Part shown: positions 6,360 to 12,952 of the stretch, piece after piece
Layout of the letters: each line of letters opens with the position of its first letter
How positions within the stretch are numbered: the stretch's first letter is position 1
From: JBGSIZ01 sp041742255
Lineage (GTDB): Bacteria > Pseudomonadota > Alphaproteobacteria > Rhodobacterales > Rhodobacteraceae
Direction of reading: 5' to 3'
Assembly (NCBI GenBank): GCA_041742255.1
Contig: JBGSIZ010000216.1
Coordinates: 1-12,952, forward strand
Length of the DNA: 12,952 nucleotides
Program-made: the position numbers and the translations under genes
The notes under the pieces: model-generated
Seen by the model: only the letters and a program-made list of their open reading frames with translations
Told to the model about the DNA's origin: nothing
The model's database searches: none

Positions 6360-7262
6360 ATGCCCCCTACCCCAACCCCGGCCAACTGGTTGTCGATCGC
6401 GGCGCTTGGGGTGATCTGGGGCGGGACGTTCATGGTGGTGTCGATCGCGCTCCAAGGCTACGGGCCGCTGACGGTGGCCTGCGCGCGCACCACGCTGGGG
6501 GCGGTGGCACTCTTGGGGTTGATGGGGGTGCTGCGGCGGCCGTTGCCGCCTCGGGCCACGCACCGGCACCTGTTGCTGATCGGGGTGCTGAACACGGCGC
6601 TGCCGTTTTCGCTGCTCAGTTGGGGGCAGCAATTCGTGCCCTCGGCCTTTGCAGGGATTTCGATGGCGGCGCTGCCGCTCTTCGTGCTGCCGCTGGCGCA
6701 CTTCTTTGCCTCCGAGCCCTTGTCGGGGCGGCGGGCAATTGGGGTGATCGTGGGGTTCACCGGGGCGCTGGTGCTGATCGGGCCTGGGGTGCTGCGGCTG
6801 GGATCGGGGATGGAGCCATTGGGGCAACTGGCCTGCCTAGCGGCCACGCTGTCCTATGCGGGGGCGTCAATCCTCACGCGGCGATGTCCGCCGATTGACC
6901 CGATCACGCTGGCGACCTCGACACTTGTGGTGGGAGCGGCGGTTCTGATCCCGGCGATGCTGCTGGTCGAAGGGGTGCCCGGCTGGACGGACACCCGGAC
7001 AGGCGTCGCGATCCTGTTTCTGGGGTTCGTGCCCACGGCACTCGCGGCCCTGTTGCGGGTGGTGGTGATCCGGTCGGCGGGGCCAGTGTTCATGACGCTG
7101 GTCAACTATCAGGTGCCGCTCTGGTCGGTCCTGTTCGGGGCGTTGGTCCTGAACGAAGCATTGCCGCTGCGGTTCTTTGCGGCGCTTGGGTTGATCCTGC
7201 TGGGTCTGGCCATCAGCCAATGGAAACGGGGCGGGCCGCGCCTGCACACGCCCCGCGCCTGA
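6360..7262 (+). CDS. EamA/DMT-family permease
   Basis: A 300-residue inner-membrane protein with about ten hydrophobic segments in two EamA repeats (about 8-141 and 154-288), the standard layout of the drug/metabolite transporter superfamily. Each repeat ends in the family's conserved acidic turn: ASEPLSGRRAIGV (E119) in the first and LNEALPLRFFAAL (E266) in the second, followed by glycine-rich final helices. The motif GVIWGGTFMVVSIAL opens the first repeat. These permeases export or exchange amino acids, nucleosides or other small metabolites; the substrate cannot be read here. ATG 6360 has only a weak ribosome site (GGA about nine bases upstream). The gene follows the membrane-anchored regulator by 78 bases on the same strand and ends 4 bases from the convergent glmM stop. 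Confidence 0.92.
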   Translation: MPPTPTPANWLSIAALGVIWGGTFMVVSIALQGYGPLTVACARTTLGAVALLGLMGVLRRPLPPRATHRHLLLIGVLNTALPFSLLSWGQQFVPSAFAGISMAALPLFVLPLAHFFASEPLSGRRAIGVIVGFTGALVLIGPGVLRLGSGMEPLGQLACLAATLSYAGASILTRRCPPIDPITLATSTLVVGAAVLIPAMLLVEGVPGWTDTRTGVAILFLGFVPTALAALLRVVVIRSAGPVFMTLVNYQVPLWSVLFGALVLNEALPLRFFAALGLILLGLAISQWKRGGPRLHTPRA

Positions 7263-7266
7263 CGGG

Positions 7267-8613
7267 TTACGCAGCGGCGGCGGTCACCTCGGCCACGATC
7301 CCGTCCACCACTTGGGCCAACAGGCCGGGGTCCTCGCATTCGGCCATCACCCGGATCAACGGTTCGGTGCCCGATTTGCGGATCAACAACCGGCCCTTGC
7401 CCTGCAATGACCCCTCGGCGGCGGCAATGGCATCGCGGACACTTGGCGCGCCCAACGGGTCTTGGCCAGCGGCATAGCGGACATTCTTCAACATCTGGGG
7501 AACCGTGTCGAAACTCCGGGTCAACGCGCTGGCCGGTTGGCCGGTTTCGATCATCGCGGCCAGAAACTGCAACCCGGCCAGCAATCCGTCACCGGTGGTG
7601 GCGTAATCGGTCATCACAATATGGCCGGACTGTTCGCCGCCCAAATTCCAACCGCCCGCACGCATGGCCTCCACGACATAGCGGTCGCCGACGGCGGTGC
7701 GTTCCAGCCGCAGACCCTTGGCCTCCAGAAACCGCTCAAGGCCAAGATTGCTCATCACGGTTGCAACCAATGTGCCATGGGCCAACTTGCCCTGCGCGGC
7801 CCAGCGGGCAGCGAACAAGGCCATGATCTGGTCGCCATCGGCCACGGCACCGTTTTCATCCAGAATCATCACGCGGTCCGCGTCACCATCCAGACAGATG
7901 CCCATATGGGCACCGTGGCTCACGATGGTTTCGGCGGCGGTGCGGGTGCTGGTGGACCCGCAGTTGTCGTTGATGTTGTAGCCGTTCGGGGACACGCCAA
8001 CAGGGATCACGGTGGCACCCAATTCCCACAGCACCTCGGGGGCAACGCGGTGGGCGGCGCCATTGGCGCAGTCAATGACGACCTTGAGACCGTCCAGCCG
8101 CAGACCTGCGGGAAACGTCGATTTCACCCGCTCGGCATACCGGAACCGGCCATCGTCAATCCGTTTGGCGCGCCCAATATTGACGGCTTGGGCGGGGTCT
8201 ACCTCGGCCATGACCATGCGCTCGATCTCGGCCTCGGCGGCATCGGACAATTTGAACCCATCGGGGCCAAAGAACTTGATCCCGTTGTCATGGTGGGGGT
8301 TATGGCTGGCGGAAATCATGATGCCGACATCGGCGCGCATCGACGTGGTCAACATGCCAACAGCCGGGGTGGGCACCGGACCCAGCAACAGGACATTCAT
8401 GCCCGTGCTGGTCAACCCGGCGGTCAACGCGCTTTCGAACATATAGCCGGACAGACGGGTGTCCTTGCCAATGACAACGCGGTGGCCATTGCTGCCGTCA
8501 TTGCGGAAATACCGGCCTGCGGCGGCCCCGATCTTGAGCGCCATATCGGCGGTCATCGGATACACATTCGCCGTGCCGCGCACGCCATCGGTGCCAAACA
8601 ATTTTCTTACCAT
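7267..8613 (-). CDS. glmM: Phosphoglucosamine mutase
   Basis: Converts glucosamine-6-phosphate to glucosamine-1-phosphate, a cytoplasmic step toward UDP-GlcNAc for peptidoglycan and lipopolysaccharide. The 448 residues match the usual family length. All four active-site motifs of the alpha-D-phosphohexomutase family are present: the phosphoserine loop ISASHNP (S103), metal-binding DGDADR (242-247), sugar-specificity loop GGEQSGH (325-331) and phosphate-binding RKSGTEP (412-418). The N-terminus KLFGTDGVRG is typical of GlmM. ATG 8613 overlaps the folP stop by 7 bases (ATGGTAA), so it is the last gene of a coupled folB-folP-glmM unit. Ribosome binding upstream is weak, consistent with coupling. 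The gene appears intact. Confidence 0.98.
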   Translation of the reverse strand: MVRKLFGTDGVRGTANVYPMTADMALKIGAAAGRYFRNDGSNGHRVVIGKDTRLSGYMFESALTAGLTSTGMNVLLLGPVPTPAVGMLTTSMRADVGIMISASHNPHHDNGIKFFGPDGFKLSDAAEAEIERMVMAEVDPAQAVNIGRAKRIDDGRFRYAERVKSTFPAGLRLDGLKVVIDCANGAAHRVAPEVLWELGATVIPVGVSPNGYNINDNCGSTSTRTAAETIVSHGAHMGICLDGDADRVMILDENGAVADGDQIMALFAARWAAQGKLAHGTLVATVMSNLGLERFLEAKGLRLERTAVGDRYVVEAMRAGGWNLGGEQSGHIVMTDYATTGDGLLAGLQFLAAMIETGQPASALTRSFDTVPQMLKNVRYAAGQDPLGAPSVRDAIAAAEGSLQGKGRLLIRKSGTEPLIRVMAECEDPGLLAQVVDGIVAEVTAAAA

Positions 8614-9629
8614 GTCACGCTGTTCCCACTCACTGCCATATGCAGGCTCAACGCCTGTCTTGTGTCCTTGGTATCATGCACGCGCAATATTTGCACGCCT
8701 TGGGCCGCACCGTGCAAGGCCACGGCGACCGACCCCGCCACGCGCTGCGCGGGGTCCTCGGCCCCGGAAAGGGTCCCGATGAACCGCTTGCGGGACGCGC
8801 CCAACAAGATCGGTAGGCCAAGGTCATGATACAGCGCCACATCGCGGATCAACGTCACATTGTGTTGCAACGTCTTACCAAACCCGATGCCGGGGTCGAT
8901 CACGATCCGGTCGCGGGCAATCCCGGCGGCGACGGCCACGGCCACCCGCTCGGCCAGATGGTCGTAAACGTCAAACAGGACGTCGTCATACTGGGCAAGG
9001 GCCTGCATCGTGTCCGGGGTGCCCACCGAATGCATCAGACAAACGGGGACACCGGCCTGCGCCACCACTGCGGCCATCTCAGGATCAAAGTGCAAGGCGG
9101 TCACGTCATTGACCATATCGGCCCCGGCCTCCAACGCGGCGGCGGCCACGGCGGCCTTGCGGGTGTCGATGGAAATGGGAATACGGATGCCAGCATCCCG
9201 AATGGCGCGGATCACCGGAATGGTGCGGGCAATTTCCTCGTCCACGCTCACCTCTACGGCACCGGGGCGAGTGCTTTCGCCGCCAATATCAAGGATATCG
9301 GCATCCACGGCCATCGCACGGGCGCGGGCCACGGCCTCGGCCACGGACGCCACCTGCCCGCCATCGGAAAAACTGTCAGGGGTGACGTTCAGGATCCCCA
9401 TGATCCGGGGGCGGTCCAGTGTCAGACCGCACAAATCGGCGCGGGGGGCGCACAGCCGGGCGCGGGCGTCGTCGGTCAGGTCCTCCACCAGCAATTCCTG
9501 CGGGCGGGCACCCCGGACCATCTGGTCGATCATCTCGAAATGGACATGGGCACTGCCACCCAAACCACAGAACGTGGACCGCCAAGCGCCCTGAAACGTT
9601 TCGGGATACCCGCGCAGATAGGCGTTCAC
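8607..9629 (-). CDS. folP: Dihydropteroate synthase with N-terminal extension
   Basis: Joins 6-hydroxymethyl-dihydropterin diphosphate to p-aminobenzoate, giving dihydropteroate for folate synthesis; it is the sulfonamide target. The 340-residue protein carries a full TIM-barrel core from about residue 74: RIMGILNVTPDSFSDGG (75-91), DIGGESTRPGA (114-124), SIDTRKA (153-159), NDVTA (174-178), DPGIGFGKT (245-253), GASRKRFIG (277-285) and RVHDT (316-320). Preceding this is an extension of about 75 residues. Start GTG 9629 overlaps the folB stop (GTGA) and has GGAGG 7 bases upstream; the frame remains open further upstream, but that stretch is the shadow of folB. The total exceeds the roughly 270-280 residues usual for minimal FolP. 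Confidence 0.95.
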   Translation of the reverse strand: MNAYLRGYPETFQGAWRSTFCGLGGSAHVHFEMIDQMVRGARPQELLVEDLTDDARARLCAPRADLCGLTLDRPRIMGILNVTPDSFSDGGQVASVAEAVARARAMAVDADILDIGGESTRPGAVEVSVDEEIARTIPVIRAIRDAGIRIPISIDTRKAAVAAAALEAGADMVNDVTALHFDPEMAAVVAQAGVPVCLMHSVGTPDTMQALAQYDDVLFDVYDHLAERVAVAVAAGIARDRIVIDPGIGFGKTLQHNVTLIRDVALYHDLGLPILLGASRKRFIGTLSGAEDPAQRVAGSVAVALHGAAQGVQILRVHDTKDTRQALSLHMAVSGNSVTW

Positions 9630-10540
9630 TCCATATCCTCCAACCCGACCACGCGGACGGGAACCACCGCGACCGGGGCATCGGCACCAATGACCAGCAA
9701 TTCGGCGGCCTTCATCTGGCCAGCAAACCACGCAACCAGGGCAAGGGCATCGCGGGGATCGGCGCTCGGCCCATCCACGGCATCCAGCACGATCCGGCTG
9801 GGGGCCCAGACGCAGGTCTGACCGTTCTTCATGGCCCAATCCAACTCGGTCCGGCTGCCCACAACGATACACCGCTTGTCGCGACCGGCCAGAACCCAAG
9901 CGTTCTGTTCAATGGCCAACAGATCAATCCGGCGTTGGGCCATGGCAATCCGGGTTTGGGGGGCGGGGGCACTGGCAGGACCAACACACAGGATCAACGG
10001 CGCATCCCCGGCGGTCAATCGGTCAATCCAGCGGGGCAAATCGGCATGGGCGACAGCCTCATTGGACAAATAGACCACGCGGGGATGGGGCACCTCGACA
10101 TGGTCCTGCCCCTTGCGGGCAACCTCGCCCTTGGCACGGACAATCTCGACGCCAAGGGAAAACGGACCCCGATCCAGCTTTTCAATCCGGACAAACACCC
10201 GCAGGGCCTGGGGTTCGCGCAAGATCCGCTCGGCAACACGGGCGGCAAGGGTTTCTAGCAGGTTGATCCGCTGGGCCCCCAACTCGGCACCAATGGCCTC
10301 GGTCACGCGGTCATAGGACAGGATGCGGTCCACATTGTCGTCAATATCACCAACCAGCGGGGCGACCTCGACAACAACATTGAACCGGACGCGCTGCATC
10401 AACCCGCGCTCGGCCTCGAACGCGCCGATCTCGACCTCGACAACATAATCGCGCAGGGAAATACGGTCGCACGGCTGGGCGGCGCTGGCCTCGGCCCGTT
10501 CGGCGGGATGGGCAAAGGCCATGCGGATATCGTCGTTCAT
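9626..10540 (-). CDS. folB: Dihydroneopterin aldolase with large C-terminal extension
   Basis: Cleaves 7,8-dihydroneopterin to 6-hydroxymethyl-dihydropterin and glycolaldehyde, the step feeding the pterin branch of folate synthesis. Of 304 residues, about 26-136 form the tunnelling-fold aldolase domain. E44 (GAFEAE), Y76 (LSYDRV), E96 (NLLETLA) and K121 (RIEKLDRG) align with the known substrate-binding and catalytic residues of FolB. Standalone FolB is about 120 residues. Here about 160 more follow, with alternating strand-like and helical stretches (PLILCVGPAS, KRCIVVGSRTELDWA, ALALVAWFAGQMKAAELLVIGAD) of unknown function. ATG 10540 follows GGAAGGG by 5 bases. The stop overlaps the folP GTG start, so both are translationally coupled. 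A 25-residue N-terminal tail precedes the aldolase domain. Confidence 0.92.
   Translation of the reverse strand: MNDDIRMAFAHPAERAEASAAQPCDRISLRDYVVEVEIGAFEAERGLMQRVRFNVVVEVAPLVGDIDDNVDRILSYDRVTEAIGAELGAQRINLLETLAARVAERILREPQALRVFVRIEKLDRGPFSLGVEIVRAKGEVARKGQDHVEVPHPRVVYLSNEAVAHADLPRWIDRLTAGDAPLILCVGPASAPAPQTRIAMAQRRIDLLAIEQNAWVLAGRDKRCIVVGSRTELDWAMKNGQTCVWAPSRIVLDAVDGPSADPRDALALVAWFAGQMKAAELLVIGADAPVAVVPVRVVGLEDME
9637..9641 (-). promoter_or_regulatory. Ribosome binding site fixing the folP GTG start
   Basis: GGAGG on the minus strand, inside the last codons of folB and 7 bases before GTG 9629. Together with the GTGA overlap it marks the folP start, against the longer open frame reaching 9899. 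Confidence 0.75.
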
Positions 10541-10607
10541 CGGAACCCTTCCAGCACATATCAGGGCACTTTGTGGCCCTCCTGCGGAAATACTAGGCAG
10601 GGACCCG

Positions 10608-10624
10608 CCGCGCAACCCGCGCGG
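10608..10624. repeat. GC hairpin between the cell-wall hydrolase gene and folB
   Basis: CCGCGC-AACCC-GCGCGG is a 6-bp perfect stem without a following T-run on either strand. It lies in the 113-base gap between the SleB-type gene's stop (10654) and the folB start (10540). A second, bulged dyad sits at 10563-10580. The hairpin may mark the end of the upstream transcript; the folB promoter should also lie here but is not clear. Confidence 0.35.
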
Positions 10625-10653
10625 TTACGGCACGGCGGGGGCCGGGCGCGACC

Positions 10654-11337
10654 TCAGTTCGACGCGGTGCGGACTGGGGCGCGATAGAAATAATGGGCAC
10701 CAATGGTGGCGGTTCGGTCAAACCGGCGGGCCCAGGACGGGTTCACACCTTTGGTGTGGTAATAGGTGGCACCGGCGGTCAACTCGCGGGGGGCACCATC
10801 CAGCAACAACCGGGCAACCTTGGCCACACGGGACCACGCGGCGGGTTCATGCACGGTTTCCGGGCTGCCATCACAGGTATAGGTGAACTGGCAGGCATAG
10901 CGCTGGCCGGTGCCCTGATGGACAACGCTGCACACGGTCTGCGGAAACGACGCGCTGTCGGCCCGGTTCAGAATAACCTCACCTACGGCAAACAACCCTT
11001 TGACGGTTTCGCCGCGCGCCTCGAAATACAAGGCTTCGGTCAGACATTGCCACTGGTCATTGCCCGATGCGGCTGGGACCGAGGCCAGAAACGCTTCGGA
11101 ATACTCAAGCTGGGCGGGGGCGGTGGGCACATTGCGGGCAATGGCGGCAGGCGGTGCGGTCAAGGAAGACAACCGGGTAGACGGCACAACGGCCAAGGCT
11201 TGGCGCTCTTGTCCCAGCAATTCACCCAACCGGGTGGCCAGCACATCCTCAGCGGCAATCGGCGTGCCTGTCAGCACCGCCAATGTCATCGCACCCGCAA
11301 TCACGCGGCGCACGCCACGACCCAACAAATATGTCAT
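10654..11337 (-). CDS. SleB-type cell-wall hydrolase, exported
   Basis: A 227-residue protein with a Sec signal peptide (basic start, hydrophobic about 12-27, likely cleaved after PIAA at 29), so it should act on peptidoglycan in the periplasm. The C-terminal hydrolase domain (about 95-220) carries CLTEALYFEARGE (98-110) with the conserved E107/E110 region of SleB/CwlJ-type lytic transglycosylases. It also has VGEVILNRA, FPQTVC, CQFTYTC and TYYHTKGVNPSW. Four cysteines (98, 136, 149, 155) could form disulfides. In non-sporulating alphaproteobacteria such proteins are wall-remodelling enzymes, not germination enzymes. The 65 residues between signal peptide and domain look unstructured. ATG 11337 directly precedes the signal peptide; an in-frame GTG at 11358 would add seven residues. 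It follows ppdK on the same strand behind a probable terminator. Confidence 0.9.
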   Translation of the reverse strand: MTYLLGRGVRRVIAGAMTLAVLTGTPIAAEDVLATRLGELLGQERQALAVVPSTRLSSLTAPPAAIARNVPTAPAQLEYSEAFLASVPAASGNDQWQCLTEALYFEARGETVKGLFAVGEVILNRADSASFPQTVCSVVHQGTGQRYACQFTYTCDGSPETVHEPAAWSRVAKVARLLLDGAPRELTAGATYYHTKGVNPSWARRFDRTATIGAHYFYRAPVRTASN

Positions 11338-11462
11338 TCCCCAAACCCAAGGCGTCACGCGGCAAGCCCCGCGCAGGCCGGGTGGTGATAAGCGATGTCA
11401 ACGCACGAGTCTACCTTGGGGGGCCGACCCCGCGGGCATTCGCCGACCGGGTCGGAATAGAT
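11338..11462 (-). promoter_or_regulatory. Leader/promoter region of the cell-wall hydrolase gene
   Basis: The gap holds a TTGACA hexamer on the minus strand (11396-11401), a good -35 match. The hexamer 17 bases further, GCCTGC, is a poor -10, so the promoter is only tentative. Upstream of it, CCGACCC (11424-11430) and GGGTCGG (11449-11455) form a perfect 7-bp dyad around 18 bases, possibly an operator. No good Shine-Dalgarno precedes ATG 11337. Confidence 0.3.
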
Positions 11463-11488
11463 CAACAATATAAGGTGTTAACCACCTT
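11463..11488 (-). terminator. Probable terminator of ppdK
   Basis: On the minus strand AAGGTG-GTTAA-CACCTT forms a 6-bp stem nine bases after the ppdK stop, followed by ATATTGTTG. The stem is short and the tail only partly T-rich. Read on the plus strand the same stem is followed by TT, but no rightward gene enters it. Confidence 0.5.
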
Positions 11489-11496
11489 TTGGACCA

Positions 11497-12952
11497 CTAG
11501 ATCGTCGAAACGGCCTTGGCCTCCAACGCGATCTGAGCGGCGGAAAGTCGCGCAACCGGAACCCGGAACGGGGAACAGGACACATAGTCAAAGCCCCTCG
11601 CGCGGCAAAATGCGATGGCGGCGCGGCTGCCGCCATGCTCGCCACAGATCGACAAAACCACATCCTTGCGGCCCGCGCGGCCCCTCTCGGCCCCGATGGT
11701 CAGCAGTTCGCCCACCCCGTCCTCGTCCAACGTGTGGAACGGGTCCTCCTCGTAAACGCGGGCCTTGACATAGGCGGACATGAACCGCCCGGCATCGTCG
11801 CGCGACAGGCCATAGGTCATCTGGGTCAGGTCATTGGTGCCAAACGACAGGAAATGGGCATGTTGGGCAATGTCTTGGGCGCGCAACGCGGCGCGCGGCG
11901 TTTCGACCATGACGCCCAACCGATAGGTGAACGATGCGTTGCGTTCAGCGCGCACGGCGTCGGCCACAGTATTGATCCGGGATTTGACCAGTTCCACCTC
12001 GCGCATGGCACTGACCAGCGGGATCATGATCTCGGGGACAACGGCTTCGCCCTTTTGGCTGACGTCGATGGTGGCCTCGAAAATGGCGCGGGCCTGCATT
12101 TCGTAAATCTCGGGGATGGTGATGCCCAACCGGACACCGCGCAGGCCCAGCATGGGGTTATACTCGCTCATCGCCTCGACACGGGCCTCGACGGTGGCGA
12201 GCGGCAAGGACAAATGATCGGCCAGATCGCGCATACCCGGTTTGTCGTTGGGCAGGAATTCATGCAACGGCGGATCAAACAGCCGGATACACACAGGCTT
12301 GCCCTGCATGATCTCGAACAAAGCGGTGAAATCGCCGCGCTGCATGGGCAACAGTCGCTCCAACACGGCTTTGCGGCCCTCGGCGGTTTCGGCGAAAATC
12401 ATCTCGCGCATGACGCCCAACCGGTCACCGTCGAAAAACATATGTTCGGTGCGGCACAGACCAATGCCCTCGGCCTTGAAATTGCTGGCGGTGCGGGCAT
12501 CGGCGGGGGTATCGGCATTGGCGCGGATGCCAATATCGCGAAATTCGTCGGCCCATTCCAACAGGGTCTGAAACGCGCCATCCAGCGCGGCCTCCAGCAT
12601 GGCAGGCTCGCCCGCCAAAACCTCGCCCGTGGTGCCATCCACGGTGATCACGGCACCTTCCGCAAACCTGCGGCCACCCGGCGCAATCATCACCTTTTTC
12701 TTGCGGTCGATGACCAGATCGGACGCGCCCACCACACACGGCAGGCCAAGACCCCGACCAATCACCGCCGCATGGCTGGTGATCCCGCCGCGCACGGTCA
12801 AAACGGCTTGGGCGGCGTGCATCCCCCGGATATCCTCGGGGGACGTTTCACGGCGGACCAGAACGCAGGGCTCGCCCCGCGCGGCGCTGGCCTGGGCATC
12901 ATTGGCGTCAAACACGATCCGGCCCGTGGCGGCACCGGGGCTGGCGGCGATC
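11497..12952 (-). CDS. ppdK: Pyruvate, phosphate dikinase (C-terminal part; 5' end outside window)
   Basis: Interconverts pyruvate, ATP and phosphate with phosphoenolpyruvate, AMP and diphosphate, at the pyruvate/PEP node of central metabolism. The visible 484 residues cover the phosphohistidine swivel domain and the whole PEP/pyruvate TIM barrel. The frame runs unbroken to the window edge, where ASPGAATGRIVFDANDA is a standard PPDK segment. The phosphohistidine motif GGITSHAA (His codon 12772-12774) and the C-terminal CGEHGG and YVSCSPFRVPVAR (catalytic Cys codon 11575-11577) are intact. LCRTEHMFF and MLGLRGVRLG also match. The ATP-grasp domain, about 400 residues, should lie beyond 12952. 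This is PPDK and not PEP synthase or enzyme I, judging by the LCRTEHMF and SCSPFRVP wording. It is followed by a probable terminator. Confidence 0.97.
   Translation of the reverse strand, partial: IAASPGAATGRIVFDANDAQASAARGEPCVLVRRETSPEDIRGMHAAQAVLTVRGGITSHAAVIGRGLGLPCVVGASDLVIDRKKKVMIAPGGRRFAEGAVITVDGTTGEVLAGEPAMLEAALDGAFQTLLEWADEFRDIGIRANADTPADARTASNFKAEGIGLCRTEHMFFDGDRLGVMREMIFAETAEGRKAVLERLLPMQRGDFTALFEIMQGKPVCIRLFDPPLHEFLPNDKPGMRDLADHLSLPLATVEARVEAMSEYNPMLGLRGVRLGITIPEIYEMQARAIFEATIDVSQKGEAVVPEIMIPLVSAMREVELVKSRINTVADAVRAERNASFTYRLGVMVETPRAALRAQDIAQHAHFLSFGTNDLTQMTYGLSRDDAGRFMSAYVKARVYEEDPFHTLDEDGVGELLTIGAERGRAGRKDVVLSICGEHGGSRAAIAFCRARGFDYVSCSPFRVPVARLSAAQIALEAKAVSTI

Noticed and set aside
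7462..8829. A 455-codon plus-strand open frame opposite glmM
   Set aside because: It is the antisense shadow of intact glmM, rich in Gly, His and Gln, and matches no domain pattern.
10565..10583. A perfect AGGAGG on the minus strand followed by GTG CCC TGA, a two-codon minimal ORF upstream of folB
   Set aside because: It is too short to support as a gene. folB has its own ribosome site further on, and the match may be chance in G-rich DNA.
1..12952. Mobile element, CRISPR array, phage or defence system
   Set aside because: No transposase, integrase, direct-repeat array, attachment-like repeat or defence-type domain was seen. Codon character is uniform and the genes are mostly core metabolic.

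Overview
The window looks like ordinary chromosomal DNA from a high-GC alphaproteobacterium, most likely of the Rhodobacterales (Roseobacter group). This rests on the style of the proteins, the pairing of ppdK with a SleB-type hydrolase, and the folB-folP-glmM order. It is inference from the sequence alone, not a database match. Genes are packed tightly and no tRNA, rRNA, insertion sequence, phage gene or CRISPR array is visible.

Left part (1-3500): the 3' end of an unidentified rightward gene meets a leftward class V aminotransferase almost end to end. Upstream of the aminotransferase, on the same strand, lie two Lrp/AsnC-family regulators with an ATGA stop/start overlap. Across an AT-rich gap they face ilvC, which encodes ketol-acid reductoisomerase of valine/isoleucine synthesis. 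ilvC ends at a strong hairpin terminator. The arrangement suggests that amino-acid-sensing regulators control ilvC, themselves and possibly the aminotransferase.

Middle part (3500-7262): a leftward orphan alpha/beta-hydrolase-like protein with a Ser-His-Ser-Gln-Gly nucleophile motif comes first. Next is a leftward exported diheme cytochrome c with its own terminator. Divergent from the cytochrome is a small regulator with two N-terminal membrane segments and a C-terminal LuxR-type helix-turn-helix. A ten-helix EamA/DMT-type permease follows on the same strand.

Right part (7267-12952): all genes run leftward, in transcription order ppdK (5' end outside the window), a SleB-type cell-wall hydrolase, folB, folP and glmM. 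folB/folP overlap by GTGA and folP/glmM by ATGGTAA, so these three form a translationally coupled operon joining folate synthesis to UDP-GlcNAc synthesis. FolB carries a C-terminal extension of about 160 residues and FolP an N-terminal extension of about 75 residues, neither part of the core enzyme fold.

I found no convincing new multi-gene system. The items most worth a second look are the FolB extension, the orphan hydrolase, the membrane-tethered regulator facing the cytochrome, and the inverted repeats between the regulator pair and ilvC.
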